A stretch of 64,000 bases of DNA from Pseudomonadota bacterium (GTDB taxonomy: Bacteria; Pseudomonadota; Alphaproteobacteria; SHVP01). Under the pieces are notes generated by a model, which searched no databases, had not been told where the DNA came from, and saw only the letters and a list, made by a program, of their open reading frames with translations. Positions 45,363 through 53,827 of the stretch are shown here, piece after piece; position 1 is the stretch's first letter; each line of letters begins with the position of its first letter. The translations under genes and the position numbers were made by a program. Location: positions 1 to 64,000 of the forward strand of contig JAQBYN010000006.1 of assembly GCA_027622715.1 (NCBI GenBank). The letters run 5' to 3'.

Positions 45363-46394
45363 ATGACAACAAAACCATTTCTTCGCGCGTTGGCGGGCGA
45401 GGTTCAACGTGTGCCGCCCATCTGGTTGATGCGCCAAGCCGGGCGCTATCTGCCCGAGTACCGGGCGCTGCGGGCAGAGGCCGGCAGTTTTCTCGACCTT
45501 TGTTACAATCCAGCACACGCGGCGGAAGTGACGTTGCAGCCAATCCGGCGTTTTGGCTTTGATGCGGCGATTATTTTTGCCGATATTTTGCTCATTCCCC
45601 AGGCGCTAGGTCAGGACCTTCGGTTTGCCGAAGGCGAGGGGCCTATCCTTGCCCCAATCCGCGATGCGAAGGCGCTGTCGGCGTTGACGTTGGAGGGGCT
45701 CCACAAGCGCCTAGAACCAATCTACGAGACCGTCAGCCGAGTTCACGGGTTATTGGACGACCAGACCGCGCTGATTGGCTTTGCTGGGGCGCCCTGGACC
45801 GTAGCGACCTACATGGTTGAGGGGGGCGGCAGCCGGAATTTCGAACACACAAAAGTCTGGGCGTTTCGTGATCCGGCCGGATTTGCCGCGCTGATCGATC
45901 TCATCGTCGAGGCGACGATCGCCTATCTGTCGCGCCAGATCGATGCCGGGGCAGAAGCGATCCAACTATTTGACACTTGGGCCGGGGTGCTGCCCGAAAC
46001 TGCGTTCGCGCGCTGGAGCATCGAGCCGACCCATCGCATCGTCGCCGCGCTGCGTGCGCGCTACCCGGCGATCCCGGTGATCGGGTTTCCGCGCGGCGCC
46101 GGCGTTGGCTTGCAAGACTATGCGGCGCGCACCGGGGTTCAGGGTGTTGGCCTGGATAGCGCGGTGCCCTTGAGCTGGGCGCGACAAGCCGTGCAAAGCC
46201 AATGCACCGTGCAAGGCAACCTCGATCCGCTGATGGTCGTGGCAGGCGGCACCGCGATGACCAACGAAGTCCGCCGGATTGTTTCAGCCTTCAAGGATGG
46301 ACCGTTCGTGTTCAATCTCGGTCACGGTATCCTGCCGCAAACGCCGCCCGAGCATGTTGCAGCCCTGGTCGCGGCGGTCCGCGCGCCGGCATGA
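45363..46394 (+). CDS. hemE: Uroporphyrinogen decarboxylase
   Basis: HemE decarboxylates uroporphyrinogen III to coproporphyrinogen III in haem synthesis. The 343-residue barrel has [21 protein letters not shown] (substrate Arg pair), [14 protein letters not shown] with catalytic Asp, [19 protein letters not shown] and GNLDPL near the end. ATG 45363 has only a weak ribosome site. Its stop overlaps the hemH start (ATGA). Confidence 0.97.
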   Translation: MTTKPFLRALAGEVQRVPPIWLMRQAGRYLPEYRALRAEAGSFLDLCYNPAHAAEVTLQPIRRFGFDAAIIFADILLIPQALGQDLRFAEGEGPILAPIRDAKALSALTLEGLHKRLEPIYETVSRVHGLLDDQTALIGFAGAPWTVATYMVEGGGSRNFEHTKVWAFRDPAGFAALIDLIVEATIAYLSRQIDAGAEAIQLFDTWAGVLPETAFARWSIEPTHRIVAALRARYPAIPVIGFPRGAGVGLQDYAARTGVQGVGLDSAVPLSWARQAVQSQCTVQGNLDPLMVVAGGTAMTNEVRRIVSAFKDGPFVFNLGHGILPQTPPEHVAALVAAVRAPA

Positions 46395-47428
46395 AAACGG
46401 CGATCGTGCTGTTCAATTTGGGTGGCCCGGATGGACCGGGTGCGGTGCAGGGATTCTTGCGCAATTTGTTTGGCGATCCCGCCATCTTGCGGGTGCCATG
46501 GCCGATCCGGCCTCTTCTGGCATCGTTCATCGCGTCGCGCCGCGCCGCAACCGCCACGGAGATTTACCGTGAAATTGGCGGGCGTTCACCGATCTTGCCG
46601 GAAACCGAGAAACAGGCGACGGCGCTGACCGCAAGCCTAGATGACGCCGACACGAAGGTGTTTATCGCCATGCGCTACTGGCACCCGATGAGCGACGAAA
46701 CGGTACGCGCGGTCCAGGCCTGGGGCGCCGAGCAGGTGTCATTGGTGCCGCTCTATCCACAGTTCTCAACCACGACAACGCAGTCCTCGCTGGACGCATG
46801 GCACCACGCCGCGCGCCGCGCCGGGCTGCGGGTGCCAACCCGCGCCGTATGCTGCTATCCGGTTTTGGATCAGTTTGTCGCCGCCTACGCCGCGCTGGTC
46901 AAAGACGCGTTGGCGCAGACCGCAGACCTGCCCACCCGGGTTTTGTTCTCGGCCCACGGGCTGCCCGAGCGCATCGTCGCCGCGGGTGATCCTTACGTTT
47001 GGCAAATCGAACAGGGTGCTGCGGCGATTGCGGCGGCGGCCGGTCTTGCGGCCGATGACTGGCGGGTGAGCTTCCAAAGCCGCGTGGGGCCGCTCAAATG
47101 GGTCGGGCCCGCGACCGACGCGGAAATCATGGCGGCTGGCCGCGACGGCATCAGTCTCGTGGTTGTGCCCATCGCGTTCGTCTCGGAACATTCCGAGACG
47201 CTGGTCGAACTCGATATCGAATACCGCAAGCTGGCCGACGCGTCGGGTGTGCCGCGCTATGTTCGGGTGGCGGCCTTGGGCGTGACGCCGTTGTTCATCG
47301 ATGGCCTGCGCGCGGTCGTCGCCGCGCTGCGCGGGCGCGCCCATGACCGGCTGTGCAGCCACGGCGGCGGGCGACGATGTCCCGCAGGCCATAGCGGTTG
47401 CCCGGTGCCGCTGACGGAGGCCGCGTGA
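46391..47428 (+). CDS. hemH: Ferrochelatase
   Basis: HemH inserts iron into protoporphyrin IX, the last step of haem synthesis. The 345-residue protein from ATG 46391 has [24 protein letters not shown], the signature [11 protein letters not shown] with metal-binding His, and [22 protein letters not shown] with catalytic Glu. Four Cys near the C-terminus ([17 protein letters not shown] region) may hold an extra [2Fe-2S] cluster. GTGA overlap with hemJ. Confidence 0.95.
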   Translation: MKTAIVLFNLGGPDGPGAVQGFLRNLFGDPAILRVPWPIRPLLASFIASRRAATATEIYREIGGRSPILPETEKQATALTASLDDADTKVFIAMRYWHPMSDETVRAVQAWGAEQVSLVPLYPQFSTTTTQSSLDAWHHAARRAGLRVPTRAVCCYPVLDQFVAAYAALVKDALAQTADLPTRVLFSAHGLPERIVAAGDPYVWQIEQGAAAIAAAAGLAADDWRVSFQSRVGPLKWVGPATDAEIMAAGRDGISLVVVPIAFVSEHSETLVELDIEYRKLADASGVPRYVRVAALGVTPLFIDGLRAVVAALRGRAHDRLCSHGGGRRCPAGHSGCPVPLTEAA

Positions 47429-47871
47429 GTTTTCTGAGCGACTGGTATCCGTGGATTAAGGCGCTGCACATCCTGTCGGTGATCGCGTGGATGGCGGGCA
47501 TGCTCTACCTGCCGCGGCTCTACGCCTATCACGCGGCGGCCGAGCCCGGGTCGGTCCAATCGGAAACCTTCAAGGTGATGGAGCGCCGCTTGCTGCGCGG
47601 CATCATCAACCCGGCGATGATTGCCGCCGTTGTGTTCGGCGTCCTGCTGATTGAGGCCTCGCCGTTCGCGGTGCTCGAGACCGGCTGGTTTTGGGTCAAG
47701 GTTGCCGCACTGGTCGCGATGTTTTGGATTCACGGCAATCTGTCGCGCTGGCGGCGGGATTTTGAGCGCGATGCCAACCGCCACAGCCAGCGGTTCTACA
47801 AAATCATGAACGAAGTGCCGGCGGTCCTGATTGTCCTAATTGTGATCATGGTGGTCGTGAAGCCGTTCTGA
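47425..47871 (+). CDS. hemJ: Protoporphyrinogen oxidase HemJ
   Basis: HemJ oxidises protoporphyrinogen IX in alphaproteobacteria lacking HemG/HemY. Start GTG 47425, five bases after GGAGG. The 148-residue protein has four helices and the family pattern WIKALHILSVIAWMAGMLYLPRLYAYHA, which includes the haem-coordinating His and conserved Trp. GWFWVKVAALVAMFWIHG and RFYKIMNEVPAVLIVLIVIMVVVKPF complete it. Its place right after hemH is consistent with that role. Confidence 0.93.
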   Translation: MSFLSDWYPWIKALHILSVIAWMAGMLYLPRLYAYHAAAEPGSVQSETFKVMERRLLRGIINPAMIAAVVFGVLLIEASPFAVLETGWFWVKVAALVAMFWIHGNLSRWRRDFERDANRHSQRFYKIMNEVPAVLIVLIVIMVVVKPF

Positions 47872-47898
47872 CCAGCCCAGCCGCGATTCAATCTCCAT

Positions 47899-47926
47899 TT
47901 GACTTCTACCGGGCTTTCGATAATCC
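47899..47926 (+). promoter_or_regulatory. Possible promoter of rho
   Basis: TTGACT (47899-47904), 16-base spacer, TAATCC (47921-47926). The -35 is good and the -10 poor. It lies in the 201-base leader between hemJ and rho, which also holds a GGCCCC/GGGGCC hairpin (47942-47960). A long leader fits autogenous attenuation of rho, known in E. coli. Confidence 0.35.
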
Positions 47927-48072
47927 TCTCGCCCTCTAGAAGGCCCCGGTTACTGGGGCCCGCCCCCCATCCCCTGCGAAACTGATCTGTTCCACCGGCC
48001 GTTGGGCCGTTCACGAGCGAAACAGTCAGCGACCGCCATCACCCGCTCTTTCAGCATGACAGTCGAGATCAC

Positions 48073-49326
48073 ATGAATCTCCAAGAACTCAAGGCAAAAT
48101 CCCCGACCGAGCTTCTCACCTACGCCGAGGAGCAGGAAGTTGAAAATGCGAGCACGCTGCGCAAGCAGGATTTGATGTTCGCAATCCTCAAACAGCTCGC
48201 CGAAAAAGATGTCGAAATTACCGGCGTCGGCGTGGTTGAGGTCCTGCTGGACGGCTTCGGCTTTTTGCGCTCGCCCGAATCGAACTACCTCGCCGGGCCC
48301 GATGACATCTACGTCAGCCCGAGCCAAATTCGCCGCTTTAGTCTGCGGACCGGCGACACCGTCGAAGGCGAGATTCGCGCGCCCAAAGAAGGCGAACGGT
48401 ATTTTGCCCTGCTCAAGGTTTCCACGATCAATTTCGAGGATCCCGAGAAAGGCCGCCACAAAGTCAACTTCGACAATCTGACGCCGCTCTATCCAGAAGA
48501 ACGTCTGACGTTGGAGCGCGAAGATCCCAAGGTCGACCCGTCATGTAGGGTCATCGATCTGGTCTCCCCGCTGGGCAAAGGGCAGCGCGGTCTGATCGTG
48601 TCGCCGCCGCGCACCGGTAAAACGATGCTGCTGCAAAATATCGCGCATTCGATTACGACCAATCATCCCGAGGTTTACCTCATCGTGCTGCTGATCGATG
48701 AGCGGCCCGAAGAAGTCACCGACATGGCCCGCTCGGTCAAAGGCGAAGTCATCAGCTCAACCTTCGACGAGCCGGCGGTGCGCCACGTTCAGGTCGCCGA
48801 GATGGTCATCGAAAAAGCCAAACGCTTGGTCGAGCACCAGCGCGATGTCGTGATCTTGCTCGATTCGATCACCCGCCTCGCGCGGGCCTACAACACCGTT
48901 GTGCCGTCCTCGGGCAAGGTCCTGACCGGCGGTGTCGACGCCAACGCCCTACAGCGTCCCAAGCGCTTCTTCGGTGCGGCGCGCAACATCGAAGAGGGCG
49001 GTTCGCTGACTATCGTTGCGACGGCGCTGATCGATACCGGTAGCCGCATGGATGAGCTGATCTTTGAAGAGTTCAAGGGCACCGGTAACTCGGAAATCAT
49101 CCTGGATCGCAAGCTAGCCGACAAGCGAACCTTCCCGGCGCTCGATATTACCAAGTCGGGTACGCGGCGCGAGGAGTTGCTGGTCGACAAGGGCACGTTG
49201 TCCAAGATGTGGGTGCTGCGCCGTATTCTGATGCCGATGGGCACCTCGGATGCGATGGAGTTCCTGCTCGACAAACTCAAGCACACGAAGAACAACGGCG
49301 AGTTCTTCGACTCAATGAACACCTAA
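48073..49326 (+). CDS. rho: Transcription termination factor Rho
   Basis: Hexameric RNA helicase for factor-dependent termination. The 417-residue protein has the N-terminal helical region and OB fold ([35 protein letters not shown]), Walker A in [11 protein letters not shown], Walker [17 protein letters not shown], the Q-loop/R-loop segments [22 protein letters not shown], and the ATPase Arg finger region near [20 protein letters not shown]. Length typical (417-419). In Caulobacter rho also lies downstream of hemH. Confidence 0.98.
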   Translation: MNLQELKAKSPTELLTYAEEQEVENASTLRKQDLMFAILKQLAEKDVEITGVGVVEVLLDGFGFLRSPESNYLAGPDDIYVSPSQIRRFSLRTGDTVEGEIRAPKEGERYFALLKVSTINFEDPEKGRHKVNFDNLTPLYPEERLTLEREDPKVDPSCRVIDLVSPLGKGQRGLIVSPPRTGKTMLLQNIAHSITTNHPEVYLIVLLIDERPEEVTDMARSVKGEVISSTFDEPAVRHVQVAEMVIEKAKRLVEHQRDVVILLDSITRLARAYNTVVPSSGKVLTGGVDANALQRPKRFFGAARNIEEGGSLTIVATALIDTGSRMDELIFEEFKGTGNSEIILDRKLADKRTFPALDITKSGTRREELLVDKGTLSKMWVLRRILMPMGTSDAMEFLLDKLKHTKNNGEFFDSMNT

Positions 49327-49331
49327 GTCGG

Positions 49332-49356
49332 ATCGGCGCGGCACTGCCGCGCCGAT
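49332..49356. terminator. Hairpin between rho and the convergent SRPBCC gene
   Basis: ATCGGCGCGGC (49332-49342), loop ACT, GCCGCGCCGAT (49346-49356): an 11-bp perfect stem five bases after the rho stop. It could serve both strands, but no T-run follows, so it may act mainly as an mRNA 3' end or with Rho. Confidence 0.6.
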
Positions 49357-49361
49357 GGCGA

Positions 49362-49856
49362 TTAGGCCGATGCGGCGATCGGCGTGCCGGCCCCTGCCGG
49401 AGCTGCGGCGGCGGCACCCGCAAAAGTGTCCAGCCCATCTAGAATCCCGACCATCGTGCGCCGCATCGCCGAGCGCGCCATCAGAATTTCCATGACTTTC
49501 CCGAGCAGACCGAACTTCATCGTCATGTCGACCACCATCGCAGCTTGACTGTGGTGGGCATCGATCGGTTTGACGCTGAGCGTCGCGGTGGCGCGGCGCA
49601 CCGGCATCGAGCTTTCGATGATGTCGATGGTGTAGGACTGGCCTTCGTGCCAATCGCGGACGCGTTCGACAAGGTAGTTCCCGTCTTTGATATCGCAGCG
49701 CCGCTCGGCGCCGACACCGTTGGCCGCAGAACCGTCAAGCAGGTGCGAGCCGGACAGACCGGGGTGGAAGTTGGCAATGTTGCCGAAGTCGGCGAGCGCC
49801 GCCCACGCGCGGTCCGCGCTGGCGGCGATATTTTTGGTCACGATGATGGTACCCAT
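49362..49856 (-). CDS. SRPBCC (START/Bet v1-like) protein
   Basis: A 164-residue ligand-binding fold. TIIVTKNIAASADRAWAALADFGNIANFHPGLSGSHLLDG is the usual N-terminal strand-helix of polyketide-cyclase-like SRPBCC proteins; RVRDWHEGQSYTIDIIESSMPVRRATATLSVKPID forms the central sheet. The tail is Ala/Gly-rich. A site resembling the TetR operator lies in its promoter region, so it is the probable target of the neighbouring TetR regulator. The ligand is unknown. Confidence 0.85.
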   Translation of the reverse strand: MGTIIVTKNIAASADRAWAALADFGNIANFHPGLSGSHLLDGSAANGVGAERRCDIKDGNYLVERVRDWHEGQSYTIDIIESSMPVRRATATLSVKPIDAHHSQAAMVVDMTMKFGLLGKVMEILMARSAMRRTMVGILDGLDTFAGAAAAAPAGAGTPIAASA

Positions 49857-49873
49857 TATGGTTCTCCTCGAGG

Positions 49874-49899
49874 TTTATCAGAACAAGTATTCTGGTTTA
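49874..49899. promoter_or_regulatory. Second TetR-type operator, in front of the SRPBCC gene
   Basis: This imperfect palindrome has half-sites CAGAACA (49879-49885) and TTCTGGT (49890-49896). It aligns without gaps with the perfect operator at 50493-50518, identical at 18 of 26 positions, including both half-site cores. It lies 18 bases upstream of the SRPBCC start. Confidence 0.7.
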
Positions 49900-49912
49900 G
49901 ACATGACGAAAT

Positions 49913-50494
49913 TCACTTAAGGACCTGAACCGCCATTCGCATGAAATTGTGGATGGCCGCTGGTGGTACCGGCGCTTGGGCATAGGCGCTGATGCCCTGG
50001 ACGATGCCGACGAGATAGTCGGCGAGAGCCTTCGGATCGGAGTCCGGGCTAAGGTCGCCGGTCCGTTTGGCGTTCTCAAGCGCGCGCAGGAATCCGAACT
50101 GCAGGCGCCCAAGAAACTGGGTGACGCGGCGCGCGACGGGGGCGCTGACCGCGTCGGCGTCGATGGCTGAATTGCACAACATGCAACCAAAGCGAGCCTG
50201 GGGCTGTTCCCCGACGGCGACGAGGCGAGCAAAATAGCCATGGATGTCCGCGAGCCCGGCGTTTTCGTGTTCCAACGGGCCGAATAGCGGATCGATCACG
50301 CGTTCGGCATAGCAATCGAGGGCTGCGGCAAAGAGCTCGTCTTTTTCGCCGAAGGTGCTGTAAAGGCCGTAACGGCTGACGCCGGTTGCCGCGACCAAGT
50401 CGTCAACGGAACAGTCGGCGAAGCCCTTGCGCCAAAAGACGCCCATCGCCTGATCGAGGGCCTCATCTGGGGAAAATGACTTTTGCCGTGCCAT
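49913..50494 (-). CDS. TetR-family transcriptional regulator
   Basis: Start ATG 50494 (MARQKSFSPDEALDQAMGVFWRKGF); the frame is open further upstream but covers the operator. The 193-residue protein has the N-terminal HTH SVDDLVAATGVSRYGLYSTFGEKDELFAAALDCY and a C-terminal ligand domain with YFARLVAVGEQPQARFGCMLCNSAID, a sequence typical of the subgroup related to quinone- or aldehyde-sensing regulators (Cys-rich GCMLCN). It should repress itself through the palindrome over its start and the SRPBCC gene through the related site. Confidence 0.9.
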   Translation of the reverse strand: MARQKSFSPDEALDQAMGVFWRKGFADCSVDDLVAATGVSRYGLYSTFGEKDELFAAALDCYAERVIDPLFGPLEHENAGLADIHGYFARLVAVGEQPQARFGCMLCNSAIDADAVSAPVARRVTQFLGRLQFGFLRALENAKRTGDLSPDSDPKALADYLVGIVQGISAYAQAPVPPAAIHNFMRMAVQVLK

Positions 50495-50518
50495 TACCAG
50501 AACATACGTTCTGGTAAT
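50493..50518. promoter_or_regulatory. Perfect palindromic operator over the tetR start
   Basis: ATTACCAGAAC (50493-50503), centre ATAC, GTTCTGGTAAT (50508-50518): an 11-4-11 perfect inverted repeat that overlaps the TetR start codon. Size and symmetry are those of a TetR dimer site and predict autorepression. Confidence 0.85.
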
Positions 50519-50537
50519 CGACAGTTCAAGAGAAAAG

Positions 50538-50888
50538 CTAGAGCTGGCGCAAGGCAGCCTGGATGTCGTCGTTGAACCCGACCAATCGCTCATGTCCCAA
50601 GTCGAAAACCGGACGCTTCATCACCGAGGGATTGGCCAGAATCACATTGCGCGCGCCGTCGGCGGTGCCGGCCTTGGCTTGGTCGTCGGGCGATAACTTG
50701 CGCCATGTCGTGCCGCGCCGGTTGACCAGTGTGGCGCTACCCAATTCCTTGACCCAGGTGGCGACCTGCGCCGCAGTCAGTGCTTCGGCCCGGACATCGT
50801 GAAAGACATACTGGATGCCGGTTTCACCCAGCCACTGAATGGCTTTCTTGCAGGTGTCGCAATTCTTGAGGCCGTAGACATCAATCAT
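50538..50888 (-). CDS. ArsC/Spx-family reductase (YffB-like)
   Basis: A 116-residue ArsC-fold protein with GLKNCDTCKKAIQWL (Cys-10, Cys-13), WVKELGSATLVNRRGTTWRKLS and LANPSVMKRPVFDLGHERLVGF. The YffB branch keeps the first Cys and binds glutathione; it lacks the usual arsenate reductase context, and no ars genes are nearby. It is therefore a thiol reductase of unknown target. It may be in the same transcript as the glutathionyl-hydroquinone reductase 33 bases upstream. Confidence 0.9.
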   Translation of the reverse strand: MIDVYGLKNCDTCKKAIQWLGETGIQYVFHDVRAEALTAAQVATWVKELGSATLVNRRGTTWRKLSPDDQAKAGTADGARNVILANPSVMKRPVFDLGHERLVGFNDDIQAALRQL

Positions 50889-50921
50889 GGAATCAGTCTA
50901 ACCGGCAGCGCGCCGTCCCGC

Positions 50922-51926
50922 CTAGTGAATCGCTGGTCTGGCGGGGACGATGTTGGGGTTGATCGGCAGTTCTGGCTCGTCGTAGTGCAAAAGGATTTGG
51001 TCGGGCTTAACGGTTTGGGCGACGCCTGGCAGGCGGTAAAGGCGCTGCATATAGGCTGACAGCGCCGGGTAGGCGGCGAGGGCACGCACGTTGCAGCGCA
51101 ATATCGGGACGTAGACAAGATCGAAGCGGACTAGAACCGGAAACAGATGCCAGTCGCTTTCCGTCACGCGATTGCCCAGCAGAAATGGTTGCGCCCGCAC
51201 CCGTTCTTCGAGGTGGTCAAGCGTTTCAAAGAGAGCGGCGACCGCTTTGTCATAGCGTTCCTGGGATTGCGCGAAACCGGCGCGGTAAACGCCCTCTGCG
51301 ACATTCTTGAGAATGACGTCGTTCATCGCATCGATCTCGCGCCGCAAGTTTGGCGGGTAAAAGTTCTGGCAGCCCTTACCCCAATGATTGAAGGCGCCGT
51401 CGAGCATGCGCATGATCTCGCGCGACTCGTTGTTGACGATGCGTTTGGTCTGCGTGTCGTACAGCACCGGCACTGTTACGCGCCCGGTGAAATCGGGTTT
51501 TGAGGCCTGGTAAACCTCGTAGAGGTATTGGCGGTCCTCAACCAAGTCAGGCGTGCTCATCTCAGTCGCGCCGAAGCGCCAACCCTGCGGCCCGCCCCAT
51601 TTCGGGTGCAGTACCGACATGCCGACGACGTCCTCTAGGCGCTTGAGCCGACGGTAGAGGATCGCGCGGTGGGCCCAGGGACAGGCATACGAAACATACA
51701 GGTGGTAGCGCCCGGCCTGAGCCGGGAAGGCCGATGCCGGATCGGCGCTGATCACGTCGCGAAACGCAATTTGGCGTTCGGCCATGCGGCGTTGGCGCAA
51801 CGCCGGCGTGTCGACCAGGTCGGTGCGCCAGGCGCCGTCGATCAACATTTTGATCGGCTGGGCAGAAATCGGCGGGACGGCACCAACGCGTTCGGACAGG
51901 GAGGTCTCCGTTCGCGTTGATATCAT
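50922..51926 (-). CDS. Glutathionyl-hydroquinone reductase (xi-class GST)
   Basis: A 334-residue protein of the YqjG/PcpF type, which removes glutathione from glutathionyl-hydroquinones. The catalytic Cys-82 lies in YVSYACPWAHRAIL, followed by WGGPQGWRFGATEM, VPVLYDTQTKRIVNNESREIMRML and the C-terminal FLLGNRVTESDWHLFPVLVRFDLVYVPILRCNVR. Longer than common GSTs, as expected. It complements the quinone oxidoreductase genes to the right, and both may serve quinone detoxification (inference). Confidence 0.93.
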   Translation of the reverse strand: MISTRTETSLSERVGAVPPISAQPIKMLIDGAWRTDLVDTPALRQRRMAERQIAFRDVISADPASAFPAQAGRYHLYVSYACPWAHRAILYRRLKRLEDVVGMSVLHPKWGGPQGWRFGATEMSTPDLVEDRQYLYEVYQASKPDFTGRVTVPVLYDTQTKRIVNNESREIMRMLDGAFNHWGKGCQNFYPPNLRREIDAMNDVILKNVAEGVYRAGFAQSQERYDKAVAALFETLDHLEERVRAQPFLLGNRVTESDWHLFPVLVRFDLVYVPILRCNVRALAAYPALSAYMQRLYRLPGVAQTVKPDQILLHYDEPELPINPNIVPARPAIH

Positions 51927-51950
51927 TGCCGTCCCGCGCGTTCGTTGCCG

Positions 51951-52265
51951 CTAGACCGCGGGTCCGGCGGCCTTGACCGCGGTAATCGCGGTCCATGACT
52001 CGCCGGTACTCACCATGCAGGTCTTGCCATCGGCGTGGGTCATCAACAGGGTCCACGAGCCGGTCGTACTGGTGAGGAGTTCAATCATCACCTTGCCGTC
52101 GTTCGATAGGCCGCGGGCAGTGACTTCCTCGCCATACTTCTCTTTGAGGTTCTCGATCGCCTGGTCACGGGTGAAGCACGCGTTCTGCGCATGGGCCGGC
52201 AGGGTTGCCATGCCAATGCCGCCAATGAGACCGGTAATCAAAAGAGCCCGGCGAAACATTGTCAT
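51951..52265 (-). CDS. Small periplasmic hypothetical protein
   Basis: Start ATG 52265, five bases after GAGG. The 104-residue product has a signal peptide (MTMFRRALLITGLIGGIGMATLPAHAQ, cleavage after AHA) and a ~75-residue mature domain with ACFTRDQAIENLKEKYGEEVTARGLSNDGKVMIELLTSTTGSWTLLMTHADGKTCMVSTGESW, where the two Cys may pair. Similar small periplasmic proteins are common in alphaproteobacteria; function unknown. Confidence 0.82.
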   Translation of the reverse strand: MTMFRRALLITGLIGGIGMATLPAHAQNACFTRDQAIENLKEKYGEEVTARGLSNDGKVMIELLTSTTGSWTLLMTHADGKTCMVSTGESWTAITAVKAAGPAV

Positions 52266-52310
52266 CGTGTACCTCACTTTTCCAAGCCCGAGAGCTTTGT
52301 TAGGCGCCAA

Positions 52311-52628
52311 CTACGCGGCCCGAAACAGGGCGTTGTCGTTGGCGGTGCCAAGGCTTCCAGCAGGAGGGGAGGCTCCGTGCCGGTCGCCGGCAAACAAGAC
52401 TTCATCACGGTGGTTAACCCCGATGTCGCGCAGCAGGCGGCTGTCCAGTCCGCCAAGACGGGACGCCACAATCTTGTGGCGGTTCCAAGTGACGACTGCA
52501 GCGACCGGCCGGAGGGAGGCACGGGCGATCGCCGCAGCCGCGTGAGCCAAATGATCCACCACGCCACCCCGGTTGAGTGCGCTGTGCGCTGTTGGGGCGT
52601 TGTCCAAGTACGTCGCGTTCATTGTCAT
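52311..52628 (-). CDS. DUF1127 small protein
   Basis: About 105 residues from ATG 52628 (GGGAG lies two bases before it; the ATG two codons in has better spacing). The C-terminal half holds the DUF1127 pattern: VVTWNRHKIVASRLGGLDSRLLRDIGVNHRDEVLFAG. DUF1127 proteins bind RNA or regulators and affect phosphate and carbon control in rhizobia. It diverges from the LysR gene and may be its target. Confidence 0.85.
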   Translation of the reverse strand: MTMNATYLDNAPTAHSALNRGGVVDHLAHAAAAIARASLRPVAAVVTWNRHKIVASRLGGLDSRLLRDIGVNHRDEVLFAGDRHGASPPAGSLGTANDNALFRAA

Positions 52629-52702
52629 GGCTCCCGTTGCGTTGTTGAATAGAAAATAGGTTGTGCACGAACGCACGGCAATGGGAGAGATCGCAAACAA
52701 GA

Positions 52703-52718
52703 TTTGCATTTATGCAAA
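52703..52718. promoter_or_regulatory. Palindrome between the DUF1127 and lysR genes
   Basis: TTTGCAT (52703-52709), TT, ATGCAAA (52712-52718) is a perfect inverted repeat in the intergenic region. Position and symmetry fit a LysR-type binding site (T-N11-A motif). Confidence 0.6.
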
Positions 52719-52738
52719 CTATCGCCGATCCTCGAGAT

Positions 52739-53677
52739 ATGGATTGGGACGATCTCCGCTTGTTCAAAGCCGTGGCCGAGGGCGGGTCCCTGTCCACCGC
52801 GGCAGCGGCTCTTGGGGTCAACCACACCACGGTTTTTCGCCGCCTCAACCAGCTCGAGAAAACCTTGGGGGTGCGGCTGTTCGACCGCCAGCGCTCGGGC
52901 TACCTGCTGACGGCATCGGGCGAGGAATTGGCCGAGGCGGCGGGCGAGGTCGCTGGCCGCATTGAGTCTGTGGCGCGCCGCATCCAAGGGCGCGACGTCC
53001 GTCTGCGTGGGCCCTTGCGCGTCGTGACCCGCGACACCCTGCTGCAGCGCTTGTTGACGCCGCACCTCGCCGGGTTTCGCGAGGCCTATCCGTTGGTCGA
53101 TCTCGAGCTGATCATTTCCAATCAGCCACCCGGTCTGAACCGCGAGGCGCATGTCGCGGTCAGCCCAACCAATACGCCCGACGAGCAGTTGGTCGGTCGG
53201 CGCGCTGCCTCAATCGCCTTTGCGGTTTACGGCGCGCACGACTATCTCGCGCTGAACGCCGAGCTCGACGACCTGACGACGCATGATTGGATCGAGCCAT
53301 CGGGCGCGCTGGTGCAAATGCCGCCATACGAGTGGATGCGGCGCACCCTGGGCGACGCGCGTGTCGTGTTTCGCGTCAACACCTACATGGGCGTGTTGGA
53401 CGCCTGCCGCGCCGGGATGGGTCTCGCGCTGTTGCCGTGTTTCTTGGCCGATGACGACCCGCGTCTTGAACGGGTCGCCGCCCCCAATCGCACGCTCGAC
53501 ATCGGGCTTTGGCTTCTCACCCACGAGGAGCTGCGTCACACCGCGCGGGTTCGCGCGTTCCTCGACTTCATGGGGCAGACCATTGAGCGGGTGCGCCCCG
53601 TCCTCGAAGGCGAGCACGCCGCTGATAGTCCCGACGCGCCGTTCATCATGGGCGACGAAGTTGAGCTGTTGATTTAG
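52739..53677 (+). CDS. LysR-family transcriptional regulator
   Basis: Start ATG 52739 (MDWDDLRLFKAVAEGGSLSTAAAALGV), the usual beginning of this group; ATG 52712 lies inside the palindrome. The 312-residue protein has the winged HTH (AAAALGVNHTTVFRRLNQLEKTLGVRLFDRQ) and a periplasmic-binding-like effector domain (RLRGPLRVVTRDTLLQRLL ... RVNTYMGVLDACRAGMGLALLPCFLAD). The effector is unknown. Divergent DUF1127 and downstream nhaA are candidate targets. Confidence 0.9.
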   Translation: MDWDDLRLFKAVAEGGSLSTAAAALGVNHTTVFRRLNQLEKTLGVRLFDRQRSGYLLTASGEELAEAAGEVAGRIESVARRIQGRDVRLRGPLRVVTRDTLLQRLLTPHLAGFREAYPLVDLELIISNQPPGLNREAHVAVSPTNTPDEQLVGRRAASIAFAVYGAHDYLALNAELDDLTTHDWIEPSGALVQMPPYEWMRRTLGDARVVFRVNTYMGVLDACRAGMGLALLPCFLADDDPRLERVAAPNRTLDIGLWLLTHEELRHTARVRAFLDFMGQTIERVRPVLEGEHAADSPDAPFIMGDEVELLI

Positions 53678-53771
53678 TCGCGCCTGCTGGTGGAGCGAGC
53701 TGGCGCAAATCTCCGAACAAGCCCGACGCGCGCTTGAACTTGGCGCGCGCGCCCCTACTTGAGGGACTGAT

Positions 53772-53801
53772 ACGCGCCGGGTCCAGACCCGACGCGTTTT
53801 T
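53772..53801 (+). terminator. Intrinsic terminator (or attenuator) before nhaA
   Basis: ACGCG and CGGGTC pair with GACCCG and CGCGT (53772-53797, one C-A mismatch), followed by five T's (53797-53801). It is 27 bases upstream of the nhaA start, so it ends lysR transcripts or acts as an nhaA attenuator. A second GCGCGC/GCGCGC hairpin lies at 53728-53748. Confidence 0.75.
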
Positions 53802-53827
53802 GTTGCGGCCCACCTGGGAGTTTCCAC

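Noticed and set aside
49332-49356. Rho-independent terminator of rho with T-run
   Set aside because: The hairpin is strong but no T-run follows on either side, so it is listed as a hairpin with moderate confidence, not a classical terminator.
50538-50888. Arsenate reductase
   Set aside because: The fold is ArsC, but there are no arsenic resistance genes near and the sequence fits the YffB/Spx branch better.
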